Origin: Bacillus sp. (in: firmicutes)
GTDB taxonomy: Bacteria; Bacillota; Bacilli; Bacillales; JACDOC01
Reading direction: 5' to 3'
NCBI GenBank assembly: GCA_017656295.1
Contig: JACDOC010000016.1
Location: 1 to 59,636 of the forward strand
Length of the DNA: 59,636 nucleotides
The translations under genes and the position numbers were made by a program. The notes under the pieces are model-generated. The model had not been told where the DNA came from. It searched no databases and saw only the letters and a program-made list of their open reading frames with translations. The number at the start of each line of letters is the position of its first letter. The first letter of the stretch is position 1. This document shows, in pieces, positions 27,932 to 36,990 of the stretch.

Positions 27932-29419
27932 TTAATGTTTTAAACTTACCCAAACGCTCTTTACTTCTGTATAGTTGTCTAGTGCATAGGACCCCATTTC
28001 TCTTCCGATACCTGACTGTTTATATCCACCGAATGGGCTCGCAGCATCAAATACATTATAACAGTTCACCCAAACGGTTCCGGCACGCAGTTTGCTGGCA
28101 ATATAATGAGCTTTCGCTACATCTTTGGTCCATACCCCAGCTGCTAAGCCGTATTGCGAATCATTTGCCCGAGCGATAAGCTCGTCAAGATCTTCATAAG
28201 GCAAGGCCGCAATAACAGGACCAAAAATCTCCTCACGAGCAATGGTCATATCATCTCGGACGTCAGCAAATACGGTAGGGGAGACGAAGTACCCTTGGTC
28301 ACTTGGTTTATCACCACCAACGAGTAACTCAGCTCCTTCTTCAATTCCTTTTTGGATATAGTTTAAGACACGAGATTGTTGCTCTGCTGAAACAAGTGGC
28401 CCAATTTCTGTATCCGGATGAATGCCTGCTCCTTGTTTCATCGATTTCGCGTGGGAGACCATATCAGCCACAACGTTATCAAATTGGTCTTTCGGGATAA
28501 AGACACGAGAACCGGCACAGCAAACTTGCCCTTGGTTAAACATGACCCCATTAAAGGCACCTGGAATTGCCTTTGATAGGTCGGCATCCGGTAAAATAAT
28601 GTTTGGTGATTTTCCACCTAGTTCAAGCGTGACTCTCTTCAATGTTTTTGCTGCCCGCTCCATAATGATTTTTCCGACTTCGGTCGAACCTGTAAAGGCA
28701 ATTTTATCCACTAGAGGGTGATCAACTAATGGTTGTCCTGCCGTTTCCCCAAAGCCTGGAACAATATTGACCACACCTTTAGGGAAGCCTGCTTCCTCAA
28801 TTAGTTCTGCTAAATAGAGTGCTGATAGCGGAGTTTGCTCTGCTGGTTTTAACACCACTGTACATCCCGTTGCTAATGCTGCCCCTAATTTCCACATGGC
28901 CATTAGGAGTGGGAAGTTCCATGGAATAATCTGTCCAACCACACCGACTGGTTCGTGGCGAGTATAGTTAAAATATGTTGGATGCACTGGAATCGTTTGT
29001 CCAACAATTTTCGTTGCCCATCCCGCATAATAGCGCATATGTTCAATCGCAAGTGGTAAATCAGCGTTTAACGTTTCGCGAATAGGTTTACCATTATCTA
29101 ATGTTTCGAGCTGAGCTAATGCTTCTTTATGTTCTTCCATTAAATCAGCTAGCTTGTACATTAAGCGGCTTCGCTGAGCTGCGCTCATTTTGGACCAAGG
29201 ACCTTCATCAAACGCTTTACGAGCGGCTTTTACCGCAAGATCAATGTCTTCTGGACCAGCTTCGTAAACCGTTGCTAACGTTTCCCCAGTCGCCGGGTTT
29301 GGAGTGTCAAACGTTTTTCCTGTTTTACTTTCGACCCACTCCCCGTTAATATACAGTTTTTTCGTCCCTTGTAAAAATTTTTGCACCTTTTCATTCACAT
29401 TAATCATTAATTGACTCAT
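27932..29419 (-). CDS. dhaS: NAD(P)-dependent aldehyde dehydrogenase (DhaS-like)
   Basis: It oxidises aldehydes to acids. The 495-residue protein has the complete ALDH pattern: [13 protein letters not shown] near residue 165, the nucleotide-binding [10 protein letters not shown], the catalytic Glu in [10 protein letters not shown] (about 266) and the catalytic Cys in GQVCCAGSR (about 300). The closing [26 protein letters not shown]-type C-terminus is most like Bacillus DhaS. I use the ATG at 29419; an in-frame TTG directly before it is less likely, given the GGAGGATTTTG spacing. The natural substrate is unknown. It is a single gene. Confidence 0.88.
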   Translation of the reverse strand: MSQLMINVNEKVQKFLQGTKKLYINGEWVESKTGKTFDTPNPATGETLATVYEAGPEDIDLAVKAARKAFDEGPWSKMSAAQRSRLMYKLADLMEEHKEALAQLETLDNGKPIRETLNADLPLAIEHMRYYAGWATKIVGQTIPVHPTYFNYTRHEPVGVVGQIIPWNFPLLMAMWKLGAALATGCTVVLKPAEQTPLSALYLAELIEEAGFPKGVVNIVPGFGETAGQPLVDHPLVDKIAFTGSTEVGKIIMERAAKTLKRVTLELGGKSPNIILPDADLSKAIPGAFNGVMFNQGQVCCAGSRVFIPKDQFDNVVADMVSHAKSMKQGAGIHPDTEIGPLVSAEQQSRVLNYIQKGIEEGAELLVGGDKPSDQGYFVSPTVFADVRDDMTIAREEIFGPVIAALPYEDLDELIARANDSQYGLAAGVWTKDVAKAHYIASKLRAGTVWVNCYNVFDAASPFGGYKQSGIGREMGSYALDNYTEVKSVWVSLKH

Positions 29420-29501
29420 CAAAATCCTCCTTTTTAAGGTTAATAGAATAGAAGGTTTGCAACTAGTAAATCGTGATGAGGTGCAAAGTTGAAAATCTTG
29501 T

Positions 29502-29515
29502 TGAAACCGCTTCCG
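29502..29515 (-). promoter_or_regulatory. Weak cre-like site upstream of dhaS
   Basis: TGAAACCGCTTCCG matches the cre consensus at 12 of 14 positions, about 85 bp upstream of the dhaS start. Catabolite control would fit, but two mismatches make this tentative. Confidence 0.3.
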
Positions 29516-29686
29516 TATCTAATGGTAACAACTGTAAAGTTTTCTATCAAGAATAAAAAATCGAAAAATAATGACAAATAAATCGCTTATTTTACAAAAA
29601 GAAAAAACATTCACGTGTTTTTAGGATATTTTTTGACTAATACTGTTAGATGATGTCGAGATTGTTCATCTACCACTGGCTCCTTA

Positions 29687-29715
29687 TTGATTCGAGAATG
29701 ATTAATCCATATACT
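29687..29715 (+). promoter_or_regulatory. Sigma-A-type promoter of the DUF6501-like gene
   Basis: TTGATT, 17 bp, TATACT lie 35 bases before the start codon at 29750. The rest of the 330-bp gap between dhaS and this gene holds only the cre-like site and AT-rich sequence without further structure that I can name. Confidence 0.65.
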
Positions 29716-29749
29716 ATTTATAGGCAACGATAGAAAAGGAGTGATCGAA

Positions 29750-29956
29750 ATGATTCATTTATTATGGCAACAGGCACCAACGTTGAAAAAAGTAAAATGT
29801 GTACATACAGATGCGAAAAAATTTATTGTGAACAACATGCTGACGGTTGGAAAAGAGTACGAAGTAAAAAATGAAACGGACGAATTTTATTTTATTGTAG
29901 ACAATAGTGGAAAAGTAGGGGGCTATTACAAAGAATATTTTGAAGAAATTCGATAA
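29750..29956 (+). CDS. Small conserved protein (DUF6501-like)
   Basis: A 68-residue protein of beta-rich character, MIHLLWQQAPTLKKVKC through YKEYFEEIR. The pattern CVHTDAKKFIVNNMLTVGKEY and KNETDEFYFIVDNSGKVGGYY is that of a small Bacillaceae family (DUF6501); it looks like a compact SH3-like barrel. A GTG at 29741 is in frame, but the AAAAGGAG site abuts it, so the ATG at 29750 is correct. It has its own promoter and terminator. The function is unknown. Confidence 0.8.
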   Translation: MIHLLWQQAPTLKKVKCVHTDAKKFIVNNMLTVGKEYEVKNETDEFYFIVDNSGKVGGYYKEYFEEIR

Positions 29957-29980
29957 GCTTGGGAAACCAAGCTTTTTTAA
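29955..29980 (+). terminator. Terminator of the DUF6501-like gene
   Basis: AAGCTTGG-GAAA-CCAAGCTT with T tail; the stem begins inside the stop codon. Confidence 0.92.
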
Positions 29981-30045
29981 ATTTTTTCAGTTTTTTATTT
30001 GACAACATCTTCACCTCCCCATTAAAGTATAGGAACAAAGAATAA

Positions 30046-30663
30046 ATGATGGGGGTATCATTACCGATGGGGGAATCTTTTTTATGGGAACTTGTCGGTG
30101 AATATGGTTATTTAAGCATGTTTCTTATCAGTTGGGTCATTTTTTTTGGTTTTCCATTACCAAATGAAGTTGGAGCGGCTTTTACGGGAATGTTGACTAC
30201 GGTCTATGATTTTAAACCAGTATATGCTTTTTTAAGTCTTTATGCAGGGGTGTTATCATGCTCCATCTTTGGGTATATGGTCGGCCGATTACTCGGAACT
30301 CGGGTGGTTGATCGAATCCAACAGCGAGCATCCGAGCGGTACTTCTATCGAGCGAAAATATGGTTACAAAAAAGGTATGGTCTTGGTATTGGATTTAGTT
30401 ACTTTGTTCCGGGGGTTCGGTTACTTATGCCATATTTAGCTGGCGCCATGAACGTTTCGTTTATTCAATTTTTTATGGTCACAACGGTTGCTTTATTTTT
30501 GTGGAGCAACATCTATTTTCAAGTCGGAAGAGTCTTTCCGACAGCATTTAATGAAATCATCGATTACTTGGTTTGGACGATTTGTATTGTTGGTATTATC
30601 GTGATTCTGTTTATTAGACGAAAAACTATTCAAAAAGGGAAAAAAACATTCGTCTCAAAGTGA
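30046..30663 (+). CDS. DedA-family membrane protein
   Basis: A 205-residue integral membrane protein with about five hydrophobic segments. The DedA signature is visible twice over: the N-terminal re-entrant region GFPLPNEVGAAFTGML and the arginine motif FVPGVRLLMPYLAGAMNVS (about residues 122-140). DedA proteins support membrane homeostasis, and some flip lipid carriers such as undecaprenyl phosphate or phosphatidylethanolamine. Start choice is uncertain: ATG codons at 30046, 30049 and 30067 are in frame and none has an ideal ribosome site. It seems monocistronic. Confidence 0.85.
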   Translation: MMGVSLPMGESFLWELVGEYGYLSMFLISWVIFFGFPLPNEVGAAFTGMLTTVYDFKPVYAFLSLYAGVLSCSIFGYMVGRLLGTRVVDRIQQRASERYFYRAKIWLQKRYGLGIGFSYFVPGVRLLMPYLAGAMNVSFIQFFMVTTVALFLWSNIYFQVGRVFPTAFNEIIDYLVWTICIVGIIVILFIRRKTIQKGKKTFVSK

Positions 30664-30700
30664 CTCGCCACTTGCTCTTTTATTTTTGTGAAGATGCACG

Positions 30701-30706
30701 TATAAT
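30701..30706 (+). promoter_or_regulatory. Likely -10 element of rok
   Basis: A perfect TATAAT lies 39 bases before the rok start codon; the -35 region is poor, so this is only a partial promoter call. Confidence 0.4.
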
Positions 30707-30744
30707 AAGACTAATTGATGGGAATTAACGGAGGATGTGGACGT

Positions 30745-31176
30745 ATGTTTGATGAAAGAATGGCACTCAAAATTCGACTAGAACAAATGGCGGATTCGGA
30801 AGAACGTATATTACGTGAATTCCGTCAAGAACGAGAAATGATTTTTAAACGATTACGAGAGTTGGATCAAGCAGAAAAACAAACAGCCCATTATGTCGTT
30901 TCAACAGACATAGAAGCAAATGAACAAGTAAGGAAAACGACCGTTAGAAATCGAAGCGAGCGGACGGCTCTATTGCGAGAGACAGCTCTTGAAGTGTTAA
31001 AAGAAAGTGAAGGACCCCTAAAAGGTGCTGACTTGAAACGGGAAGTTGAGCAACGGACGAACGAAAAAATTGCGAATATGACGACCTTTATGAGAGCGTT
31101 AGAGAAAATGCATCCAGAAGTAAAAAAAGTGGATCGAGGAACATACACAATCGTAGACGAAGCACACACATTGTAA
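30745..31176 (+). CDS. rok: Rok-like repressor / nucleoid-associated protein
   Basis: A DNA-binding xenogeneic silencer and competence repressor. The N-terminus MFDERMALKIRLEQM followed by REFRQEREMIFKRLRELDQ is the Rok coiled-coil oligomerisation region (residues 1-45). The C-terminus (about 75-140) is the winged-helix domain with NMTTFMRALEKMHPEVKKV and a closing basic YTIV element. At 143 residues it is clearly shorter than Bacillus subtilis Rok (about 190) because the central linker is short. The ATG at 30745 follows CGGAGGA; an in-frame ATG at 30715 has no such site. A terminator overlaps the stop. Rok binds AT-rich foreign DNA, so this gene implies such silencing in this organism. Confidence 0.83.
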   Translation: MFDERMALKIRLEQMADSEERILREFRQEREMIFKRLRELDQAEKQTAHYVVSTDIEANEQVRKTTVRNRSERTALLRETALEVLKESEGPLKGADLKREVEQRTNEKIANMTTFMRALEKMHPEVKKVDRGTYTIVDEAHTL

Positions 31177-31195
31177 AAAGATGTGTGTGCTTTTC
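31161..31195 (+). terminator. Terminator of rok
   Basis: AGCACACACA and TGTGTGTGCT pair perfectly, followed by T-rich sequence. The left arm lies in the last codons of rok. Confidence 0.9.
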
Positions 31196-31198
31196 CTT

Positions 31199-31663
31199 TT
31201 ACATCATCGTTTCTAAATCTTTTATCAATAACTCTTGATGGTCACTTGGTTCAACTTGTTTTGCTAGAGAATAAGCTTTTTTAAAAGCGGCTTTCGCTTC
31301 TGGAATTAAATGAAGTTGATAGTAGGCTCGTGCCAATGCTTCAAAGGCATAACCGAGATAAAAGGGAGTTAATCCACCTTTTTCACTAATTTCTATACAT
31401 TTTTTCGCGTATTCGAGTGCGATTTCAGGTTTCCCAATAGTAACATATACCCGTGACAATTGCCAGTACCCGATTGACAAATGCTCGGCTGTATGGTTTT
31501 CTACTTCCGTCCAATGTAGAAATGAAGCATGACATAAATGAACCATTCGTTCGTTATCTTCTTCTGTACGATTCTCTTTTTCGAGTAAGTCCCAAACGTT
31601 ATTAAAATATTGAGCGGCGAATTCGCGATGGGCCAGTGGGGTTATCGTCTTATTTTCAGCCAT
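31199..31663 (-). CDS. Small TPR-repeat protein
   Basis: A 154-residue helical protein. Two to three tetratricopeptide-type helical pairs can be seen: SIGYWQLSRVYVTIGKPEIALEYAKKC, then FYLGYAFEALARAYYQLHLIPEAKAAFKKAYSLAK. TPR folds bind peptides or partner proteins; no partner is suggested by the neighbours. I chose the ATG at 31663, preceded by AGAGGTG; a GTG nine bases upstream overlaps that site. It is convergent with rok and divergent from the AAA-VWA operon. Confidence 0.72.
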   Translation of the reverse strand: MAENKTITPLAHREFAAQYFNNVWDLLEKENRTEEDNERMVHLCHASFLHWTEVENHTAEHLSIGYWQLSRVYVTIGKPEIALEYAKKCIEISEKGGLTPFYLGYAFEALARAYYQLHLIPEAKAAFKKAYSLAKQVEPSDHQELLIKDLETMM

Positions 31664-31906
31664 ATTCGACACCTCTTCTAAAAATTATGAATACTTAAAT
31701 TATACAAAAAATAAGAAGGCAAGTAGTCGTTTCCAAGAAAAATAAACAAGGTTTCTCCATTTCTATTTCGACCATTAATTTTGAAATGACAACTCATCAA
31801 GAAGAGAATGGAATTGGAATTGCGAAAACATTGCCATGAAAGCGTTCTCCCTATTACAATAACAGTCGTATGATTTCGAACGTAACTGGGAAAGGATGAC
31901 ACATAC

Positions 31907-32776
31907 ATGATAAAGTTGCCACAACAGCTCGAACAAATGATAAATGAACGCAAATCGTTATGGAAAGATGTTGATCAACATTTAATAGGAAAAGGTGGGT
32001 ATACACCTTCTAACGAATCGATCTTATATGATGCCTTAACAGCTCTTTCCATTGGTAAAAACGTATTATTGAAAGGGCCGACCGGTTCCGGAAAGACGAA
32101 ATTGGCGGAAACGTTATCGGCAATTTTTTCACAGCCAATGCATTCCATTAACTGTTCCGTTGATTTAGACGCTGAAGCGTTGCTCGGATATAAAACAATC
32201 GTTGAGAAAGACGAAAAAACAATGATTGAATTTATTGAAGGACCCGTCATTCAAGCGATGAAAAAAGGTCATTTATTATATATAGATGAAATTAATATGG
32301 CCAAGCCAGAAACGTTACCAATCCTAAACGGGGTTCTCGATTATCGCCGGACGATAACGAATCCATTTACAGGAGAAGTGGTAAAAGCCAGACCGTCCTT
32401 TGGAGTGATTGCCGCGATTAATGAAGGATATGTGGGCACGGTTCCGTTAAATGAAGCGTTAAAAAACCGTTTTGTAGTCATTGACGTTCCGTACATTCAA
32501 GGTGATGTCTTAAAGCAAGTATTAAAGGAACAAAGCATTCAGCAAGATGATCGGCTGTTAACGAAATTTGTTCAATTATCAAATGATTTGCTTATCCAGG
32601 TTACGAACGGTCAAATTTCAGAGGAGGCAGCATCGATTCGCGCCCTTCTTGATACGGTTGATTTAACGGTTTACATGCCACCTTTACGTGCGATTCAACG
32701 TGGAATTATAGACAAGTTAGAAGACGAACGAGAAAAAGCGGCCATCCGGAATATTGCCGAAACGATTTTTGATTGA
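31907..32776 (+). CDS. MoxR-family AAA+ ATPase (YojN/CbbQ/NorQ-like)
   Basis: A cytoplasmic AAA+ ATPase of 289 residues. Walker A is GPTGSGKT at residues 57-64, Walker B LLYIDEIN at 123-130, sensor-1-like VIAAINEG near 165-172 and an arginine-rich [11 protein letters not shown] element after it. This is the MoxR/CbbQ/NorQ group, whose members work with a VWA-domain partner to insert metals or remodel an enzyme. The partner follows immediately (stop to start 10 bases). The client is not evident: no nitric-oxide reductase, rubisco or gas-vesicle gene is near. Confidence 0.85.
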   Translation: MIKLPQQLEQMINERKSLWKDVDQHLIGKGGYTPSNESILYDALTALSIGKNVLLKGPTGSGKTKLAETLSAIFSQPMHSINCSVDLDAEALLGYKTIVEKDEKTMIEFIEGPVIQAMKKGHLLYIDEINMAKPETLPILNGVLDYRRTITNPFTGEVVKARPSFGVIAAINEGYVGTVPLNEALKNRFVVIDVPYIQGDVLKQVLKEQSIQQDDRLLTKFVQLSNDLLIQVTNGQISEEAASIRALLDTVDLTVYMPPLRAIQRGIIDKLEDEREKAAIRNIAETIFD

Positions 32777-32786
32777 GGGATGTCCG

Positions 32787-34700
32787 ATGAATCGATTTAT
32801 TCAGTTTAACGACGAAAAAATAGATTCTTTTTTATTTATGCAACTAGCTGATTTAGCAAAAACGCTAACGAAAAATCCGAATATGGAAGTGGAATATAGT
32901 GTTCAATCGTATTTAGACGTAATCGGTGAAAAAATCTTCGTCAGCCACTTTTGGGACCATCGCTCGAAAGAAGATACGGTCGCTGGATTGAAAAGTGATG
33001 TGTTTTTACGCGCGATAGGCAGCTTCTATCACACTGACTTTCAAGAAGTGATTCGATACATCGAACTAATTAAACAAACGTCAATCCCGCGTTTTGCGAA
33101 ACAATTATTTATGCTGGCAGAAGATACAAGGTTAGAAGATATTTGTATAAAAAAGCGTCCAGGCACGAAAAGCGTTTTTTCAAAACGGCGGATGATGTAT
33201 AAAAAACATTTTGAAACACAGCTAAATGTCAATTTAGTAAAAAGTGTGTATACGGATGCTCTGTTTAACAGTTTATTTGGAATGATTCATGCAGAGTCAC
33301 CAACGGAAGAGCCCCCATCGATTTCAGAACCATTAGACCGTGTCATTCCATTTATTCGCCATCAATTATCGAGAATTTTTGAAGCGGCGCATACAAGGGA
33401 CATTGTTCACATTTGCATAGAACTAGTGGAAGTATTGGACGAGTTACTCGAAGAAGATATGTTGAATGAGTATTTTCACTTACCGGAGAACGTCTACCAT
33501 GACGAAGAAGGTCTTGATTACCGCGATTTAAAACGCCAAGATCCACTGCAAAATTGTGATTTTCATGATAAGAAAAAAGACGGTGATGAAACGGTATTTG
33601 ATGAAGAAATGCGGACATGGCATCGGGAAACGTCCGACCTATCAAAAACGTTTCTCCAATTCGATTTAGATCAAGGGACCCAATCTGATTTACTCGGTGA
33701 AGGGGTCCGTGAAGGAGACGAAGGGGACCAAGCGTTAGGCGTCGTTCAAGGTTCCGCTCGTCAATCCGTGAACAACGATTACACTTCTGCGGAAGCGACG
33801 GTGATGAAAAAAATGGACCGTTTAGGAGGAAGTGAGTCGTACGGAAAAGAGAACAAATATGCGGTTCCTATTTTTGTCGAGCCGACACTCTCAACGACGG
33901 AAGACAAGCGTCATTACGAACAAATAAAAAAAGACATTCTCACCTATCAAAAGAAACTGAAAAATATGATTGAGAAAACGCTTGAGCATAAAAAAATACA
34001 GCCGCGCACCGATTTGCACATGGGACGGTTAAATAAAAAACTTGTTCGTTTCTTTACAGATAAAAACCCTCGACTGTTTTATAAAAAGCATGAACCGTCG
34101 AATGAAATTGATGCAGTGTTTACGTTGCTTGTTGATTGTTCAGCTTCCATGTACGATAAAATGGAAGAAACGAAACGAGGAATTGTTTTATTCCATGAAG
34201 CGTTACAATCATTAAAAGTTCCTCATGAAATCGTCGGTTTTTGGGAAGATACAAACGACGCAACCGAAACGTATCAGCCGAACTATTTTAAACATGTTAT
34301 TTCATTTCAAACGTGTTTTCAAAGAACAATAGGTCCAAAGGTCATGCAGTTGCAGCCTGAAGAGGACAATCGCGATGGATTCGCCATCCGACTAATGACG
34401 GAGCGACTATTAAAGCGATCAGAAAAACAAAAGTTTTTACTCGTTTTTTCCGATGGAGAACCTGCCGCCTTGGGGTATGATCAAAACGGAATAATTGATA
34501 CTCATGAAGCGGTTATTTTAGCCCGTAAACAAGGAATTGAAGTAATAAACGTTTTTTTAGCAAATGGAGAAATTGATGAAGGACAAAAGACAACCATTCA
34601 AAACATTTATGGAAAATACAGCATCCTCGTATCCAACGTAGAACAACTTCCGGACGTATTGTTCCCGTTGTTAAAAAAATTACTGTATAAAAGTATTTAA
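32787..34700 (+). CDS. VWA-domain protein (YojO/CbbO/NorD-like)
   Basis: A 637-residue partner of the MoxR ATPase. The von Willebrand A domain occupies the C-terminal 200 residues, with the metal-site motif DCSAS starting at Asp450 and later the conserved LVFSDGEPAA. The centre is acidic and low in complexity (about 235-330), and the N-terminal third is helical. An in-frame TTG upstream (32754) lies inside the ATPase gene; the ATG at 32787 has TGAGGGA. The MIDAS residues are intact, so metal-dependent ligand binding is expected. The pair probably acts as a chaperone machine on an unknown client. Confidence 0.83.
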   Translation: MNRFIQFNDEKIDSFLFMQLADLAKTLTKNPNMEVEYSVQSYLDVIGEKIFVSHFWDHRSKEDTVAGLKSDVFLRAIGSFYHTDFQEVIRYIELIKQTSIPRFAKQLFMLAEDTRLEDICIKKRPGTKSVFSKRRMMYKKHFETQLNVNLVKSVYTDALFNSLFGMIHAESPTEEPPSISEPLDRVIPFIRHQLSRIFEAAHTRDIVHICIELVEVLDELLEEDMLNEYFHLPENVYHDEEGLDYRDLKRQDPLQNCDFHDKKKDGDETVFDEEMRTWHRETSDLSKTFLQFDLDQGTQSDLLGEGVREGDEGDQALGVVQGSARQSVNNDYTSAEATVMKKMDRLGGSESYGKENKYAVPIFVEPTLSTTEDKRHYEQIKKDILTYQKKLKNMIEKTLEHKKIQPRTDLHMGRLNKKLVRFFTDKNPRLFYKKHEPSNEIDAVFTLLVDCSASMYDKMEETKRGIVLFHEALQSLKVPHEIVGFWEDTNDATETYQPNYFKHVISFQTCFQRTIGPKVMQLQPEEDNRDGFAIRLMTERLLKRSEKQKFLLVFSDGEPAALGYDQNGIIDTHEAVILARKQGIEVINVFLANGEIDEGQKTTIQNIYGKYSILVSNVEQLPDVLFPLLKKLLYKSI

Positions 34701-34729
34701 CCTGTAGTGTATAAAAAGGAGGGGTACGG

Positions 34730-36430
34730 ATGGAACGGTTACGCCAAATACTTAAGCAAATTGACCATAAAGGGTACAAAGCGTATAAATCGATTCAAGG
34801 GACGTATCGCTTTCCACAATATGAATTAGCCATTGATTATGTACAAGGAGATCCGTTTGCCAGTCCTTCTAAAATTCGAATCATTATCCCATGGGAACAG
34901 ACCATCCTTACGAGAGAAGATACCCTTACCCGAAAACGAACGATTCATATCGAAGACTATATAACAAGACAAATTCATCGGGCCATTCAACGTGTCGGGA
35001 AACAGGTAAACGGATCAGGAAAAAGCGGACTTATTTGGATCGATCCGCCAGGCCAAGAAGTATTAGAGACAACGGCAGTTACGATTTCCCCCCGTTATCT
35101 AACCGTCTGTCTTTCCATCGGTTTACCGGCTCGTGGGCGTACCGTTCTTGGTAAAGAAGCAGAACGACTGTTGTTTGAACAACTTCCAACGGTGTTACAA
35201 CAAAGTGTTTTTTCCCTGAAGCGGGAGTCGATTACATCTGTTATCCACTTGTGCGATCAGCAAGCAGCGATAAGGGAATATATGAAAAAGCATGGACTCG
35301 TGGCCGTTATTGGAAACGGCGCCATATTACCACGTGAAAGCGGAGTAAGTGATCGTCCATTAAAACAGGGAGCGGTTCCTTTTCAAAGTCCAAAAGAATT
35401 AGAGGTGGGCATTCCCGTTCCTCATCAACAAGAACCGATTCGGGGGATGGGGATTCGAAAAGGAATTACGTTAATCGTAGGCGGGGGATTTCATGGGAAA
35501 AGCACATTTTTGAAAGCCCTTGAACGAAGTGTTTACGATCATATCAAAGGGGACGGGCGAGAATTTGTTTTTACGGACGAGCAAGCGATAAAAATTCGTG
35601 CTGAAGACGGCCGAAGTGTCCAAATGGTAAATATAAGCCCGTTTATTACTCACTTACCATTGGGGCGGAAAACCGATGCTTTTACAACTGATAACGCAAG
35701 CGGTAGTACTTCCCAAGCAGCCAACATCATGGAGGCACTCGAAGCCGGAGCGACGACACTTTTGATTGATGAAGACACAAGTGCGACGAACTTTATGATC
35801 CGTGATGCCCGTATGCAAGCGCTTGTTCAAAAGGATCACGAACCGATCACGCCATTTATTGATAAAGTAAAACAACTATATGAAGAAAAAGGTGTATCGA
35901 CAATTCTTGTTATGGGTGGGGCTGGTGATTATTTTGATGTCGCCGATTGTATTATTAAAATGGAACAATACAAACCGTATGATGTAACGGATGAAGCGAA
36001 AAAGATTTCCCAAACGTACCCGACGGAGCGAAAAATGGAAGGAGGGATTTCGTTTGGTCAGATCAATGGTCGCGTCATTACGGAAACGTGTTTTAACAGT
36101 CAAAGAGGAAAAAAACAGAAAGTGGTCGCTAAAGGAAAACAGGTATTACAATACGGTTTATCGACTATTGATTTAGCAGCCGTTGAACAGCTCGTGCACC
36201 CGAGTCAAGTAAATGCCATCGGGGCCATTTTATTGTATTTAGAACGGAATAACTTGTTTCGAAAAGGATGGACTATTCCTGAAATTTTATCGTTTGTCCG
36301 TGACCAAATAGACCAGCATGGAATCCAGATTTTTTCTATGCAGAAAGGTCATCCTGGGGAACTTGTTTATGTAAGACCGTTGGAGCTTGCTGCAGCCATT
36401 AATCGATTTCGATTATTAAAGGTGAAATAA
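34730..36430 (+). CDS. Predicted ATPase of the ABC class (COG3044-like)
   Basis: A 566-residue soluble protein with an odd ABC-type ATPase core. Walker A is GGGFHGKST (about residues 250-258), the signature-like SGSTSQAANIMEALEAGA is near 324-341, and Walker B is TLLIDEDTSATNFM. No membrane segments are seen and no permease is adjacent. The N-terminal 240 residues and C-terminal 130 residues fit the family I know as predicted ABC-class ATPases (COG3044), whose function is unknown to me. It sits 29 bases after the VWA gene with an AAAGGAGGGG site and shares the terminator, so it is part of the AAA-VWA operon. Confidence 0.8.
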   Translation: MERLRQILKQIDHKGYKAYKSIQGTYRFPQYELAIDYVQGDPFASPSKIRIIIPWEQTILTREDTLTRKRTIHIEDYITRQIHRAIQRVGKQVNGSGKSGLIWIDPPGQEVLETTAVTISPRYLTVCLSIGLPARGRTVLGKEAERLLFEQLPTVLQQSVFSLKRESITSVIHLCDQQAAIREYMKKHGLVAVIGNGAILPRESGVSDRPLKQGAVPFQSPKELEVGIPVPHQQEPIRGMGIRKGITLIVGGGFHGKSTFLKALERSVYDHIKGDGREFVFTDEQAIKIRAEDGRSVQMVNISPFITHLPLGRKTDAFTTDNASGSTSQAANIMEALEAGATTLLIDEDTSATNFMIRDARMQALVQKDHEPITPFIDKVKQLYEEKGVSTILVMGGAGDYFDVADCIIKMEQYKPYDVTDEAKKISQTYPTERKMEGGISFGQINGRVITETCFNSQRGKKQKVVAKGKQVLQYGLSTIDLAAVEQLVHPSQVNAIGAILLYLERNNLFRKGWTIPEILSFVRDQIDQHGIQIFSMQKGHPGELVYVRPLELAAAINRFRLLKVK

Positions 36431-36435
36431 AAAGA

Positions 36436-36473
36436 AAAACGTCGCCTTCCCTGAAAGGAGGCGACGTTTTTCT
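36436..36473 (+). terminator. Terminator of the AAA-VWA-ABC operon
   Basis: AAAACGTCGCCT and AGGCGACGTTTT form a 12-bp perfect stem with a T tail directly after the ABC-class ATPase gene. Confidence 0.93.
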
Positions 36474-36498
36474 TACAATTTATTTGCTAAAGTTTGAT

Positions 36499-36639
36499 TT
36501 AGAAAATAAAAGATGTTCCGACGATGATGAGTAAAATAAATAGTACGACAATTAGCACAAATGTTGAACCAAGATTTAAACCGCCAGAACCATAACCTCC
36601 ATAGCCATAGCCACCATAACCGCATCCAAAGCCCATCAT
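36499..36639 (-). CDS. YjcZ-like sporulation membrane peptide (46 aa)
   Basis: A 46-residue protein with a Gly/Tyr-rich head ([20 protein letters not shown]) and a C-terminal hydrophobic helix [18 protein letters not shown]. This is the pattern of the YjcZ family, small spore-associated membrane proteins of unknown role. AAAGGG lies just before the start. It is tandem with the next entry, with which it shares the membrane helix almost exactly. Confidence 0.85.
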   Translation of the reverse strand: MMGFGCGYGGYGYGGYGSGGLNLGSTFVLIVVLFILLIIVGTSFIF

Positions 36640-36674
36640 TGATTCACCCTTTCATTTATTTTTTATTAGGTTAG

Positions 36675-36779
36675 TTAATAACCACATCCACAGATAAAGG
36701 CTGCTCCTACAATAATAAGGAGAATGAACAATACGACAATTAACGCAAAATTATTATCTCTTCTTCCGAAATCAGACAT
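36675..36779 (-). CDS. YjcZ-like sporulation membrane peptide (34 aa)
   Basis: A 34-residue protein: short polar head MSDFGRRDNN, membrane helix [18 protein letters not shown], then a cysteine-containing tail ICGCGY. It has a strong AAAGGGGTGG ribosome site. The helix is nearly identical to that of the neighbouring peptide, so the two arose by duplication with different heads. The function is unknown; expression in the mother cell during sporulation is likely from family knowledge. Confidence 0.82.
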   Translation of the reverse strand: MSDFGRRDNNFALIVVLFILLIIVGAAFICGCGY

Positions 36780-36990
36780 GAACTAGCCACCCCTTTCATT
36801 TTTTCAATGTGATAGGAAGTTATCCTTCACATTAATTACAATATTCAATGAATGGAAAAAAGGGTGGATGGTTGTCCTAATATATGAAAAAAAATAATCA
36901 AAATCTTAAAAAACGAACTAAGCCAAAGCAATAGAGGTTCTTTCTGTTATGTCAGTTTAAAGAAAAGTGTTCCTTTAAAAAAATATAATT

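Noticed and set aside
31678-31953. A 91-codon minus-strand frame before the AAA gene
   Set aside because: It overlaps the promoter region of the AAA operon and the TPR gene start, and has no ribosome site.
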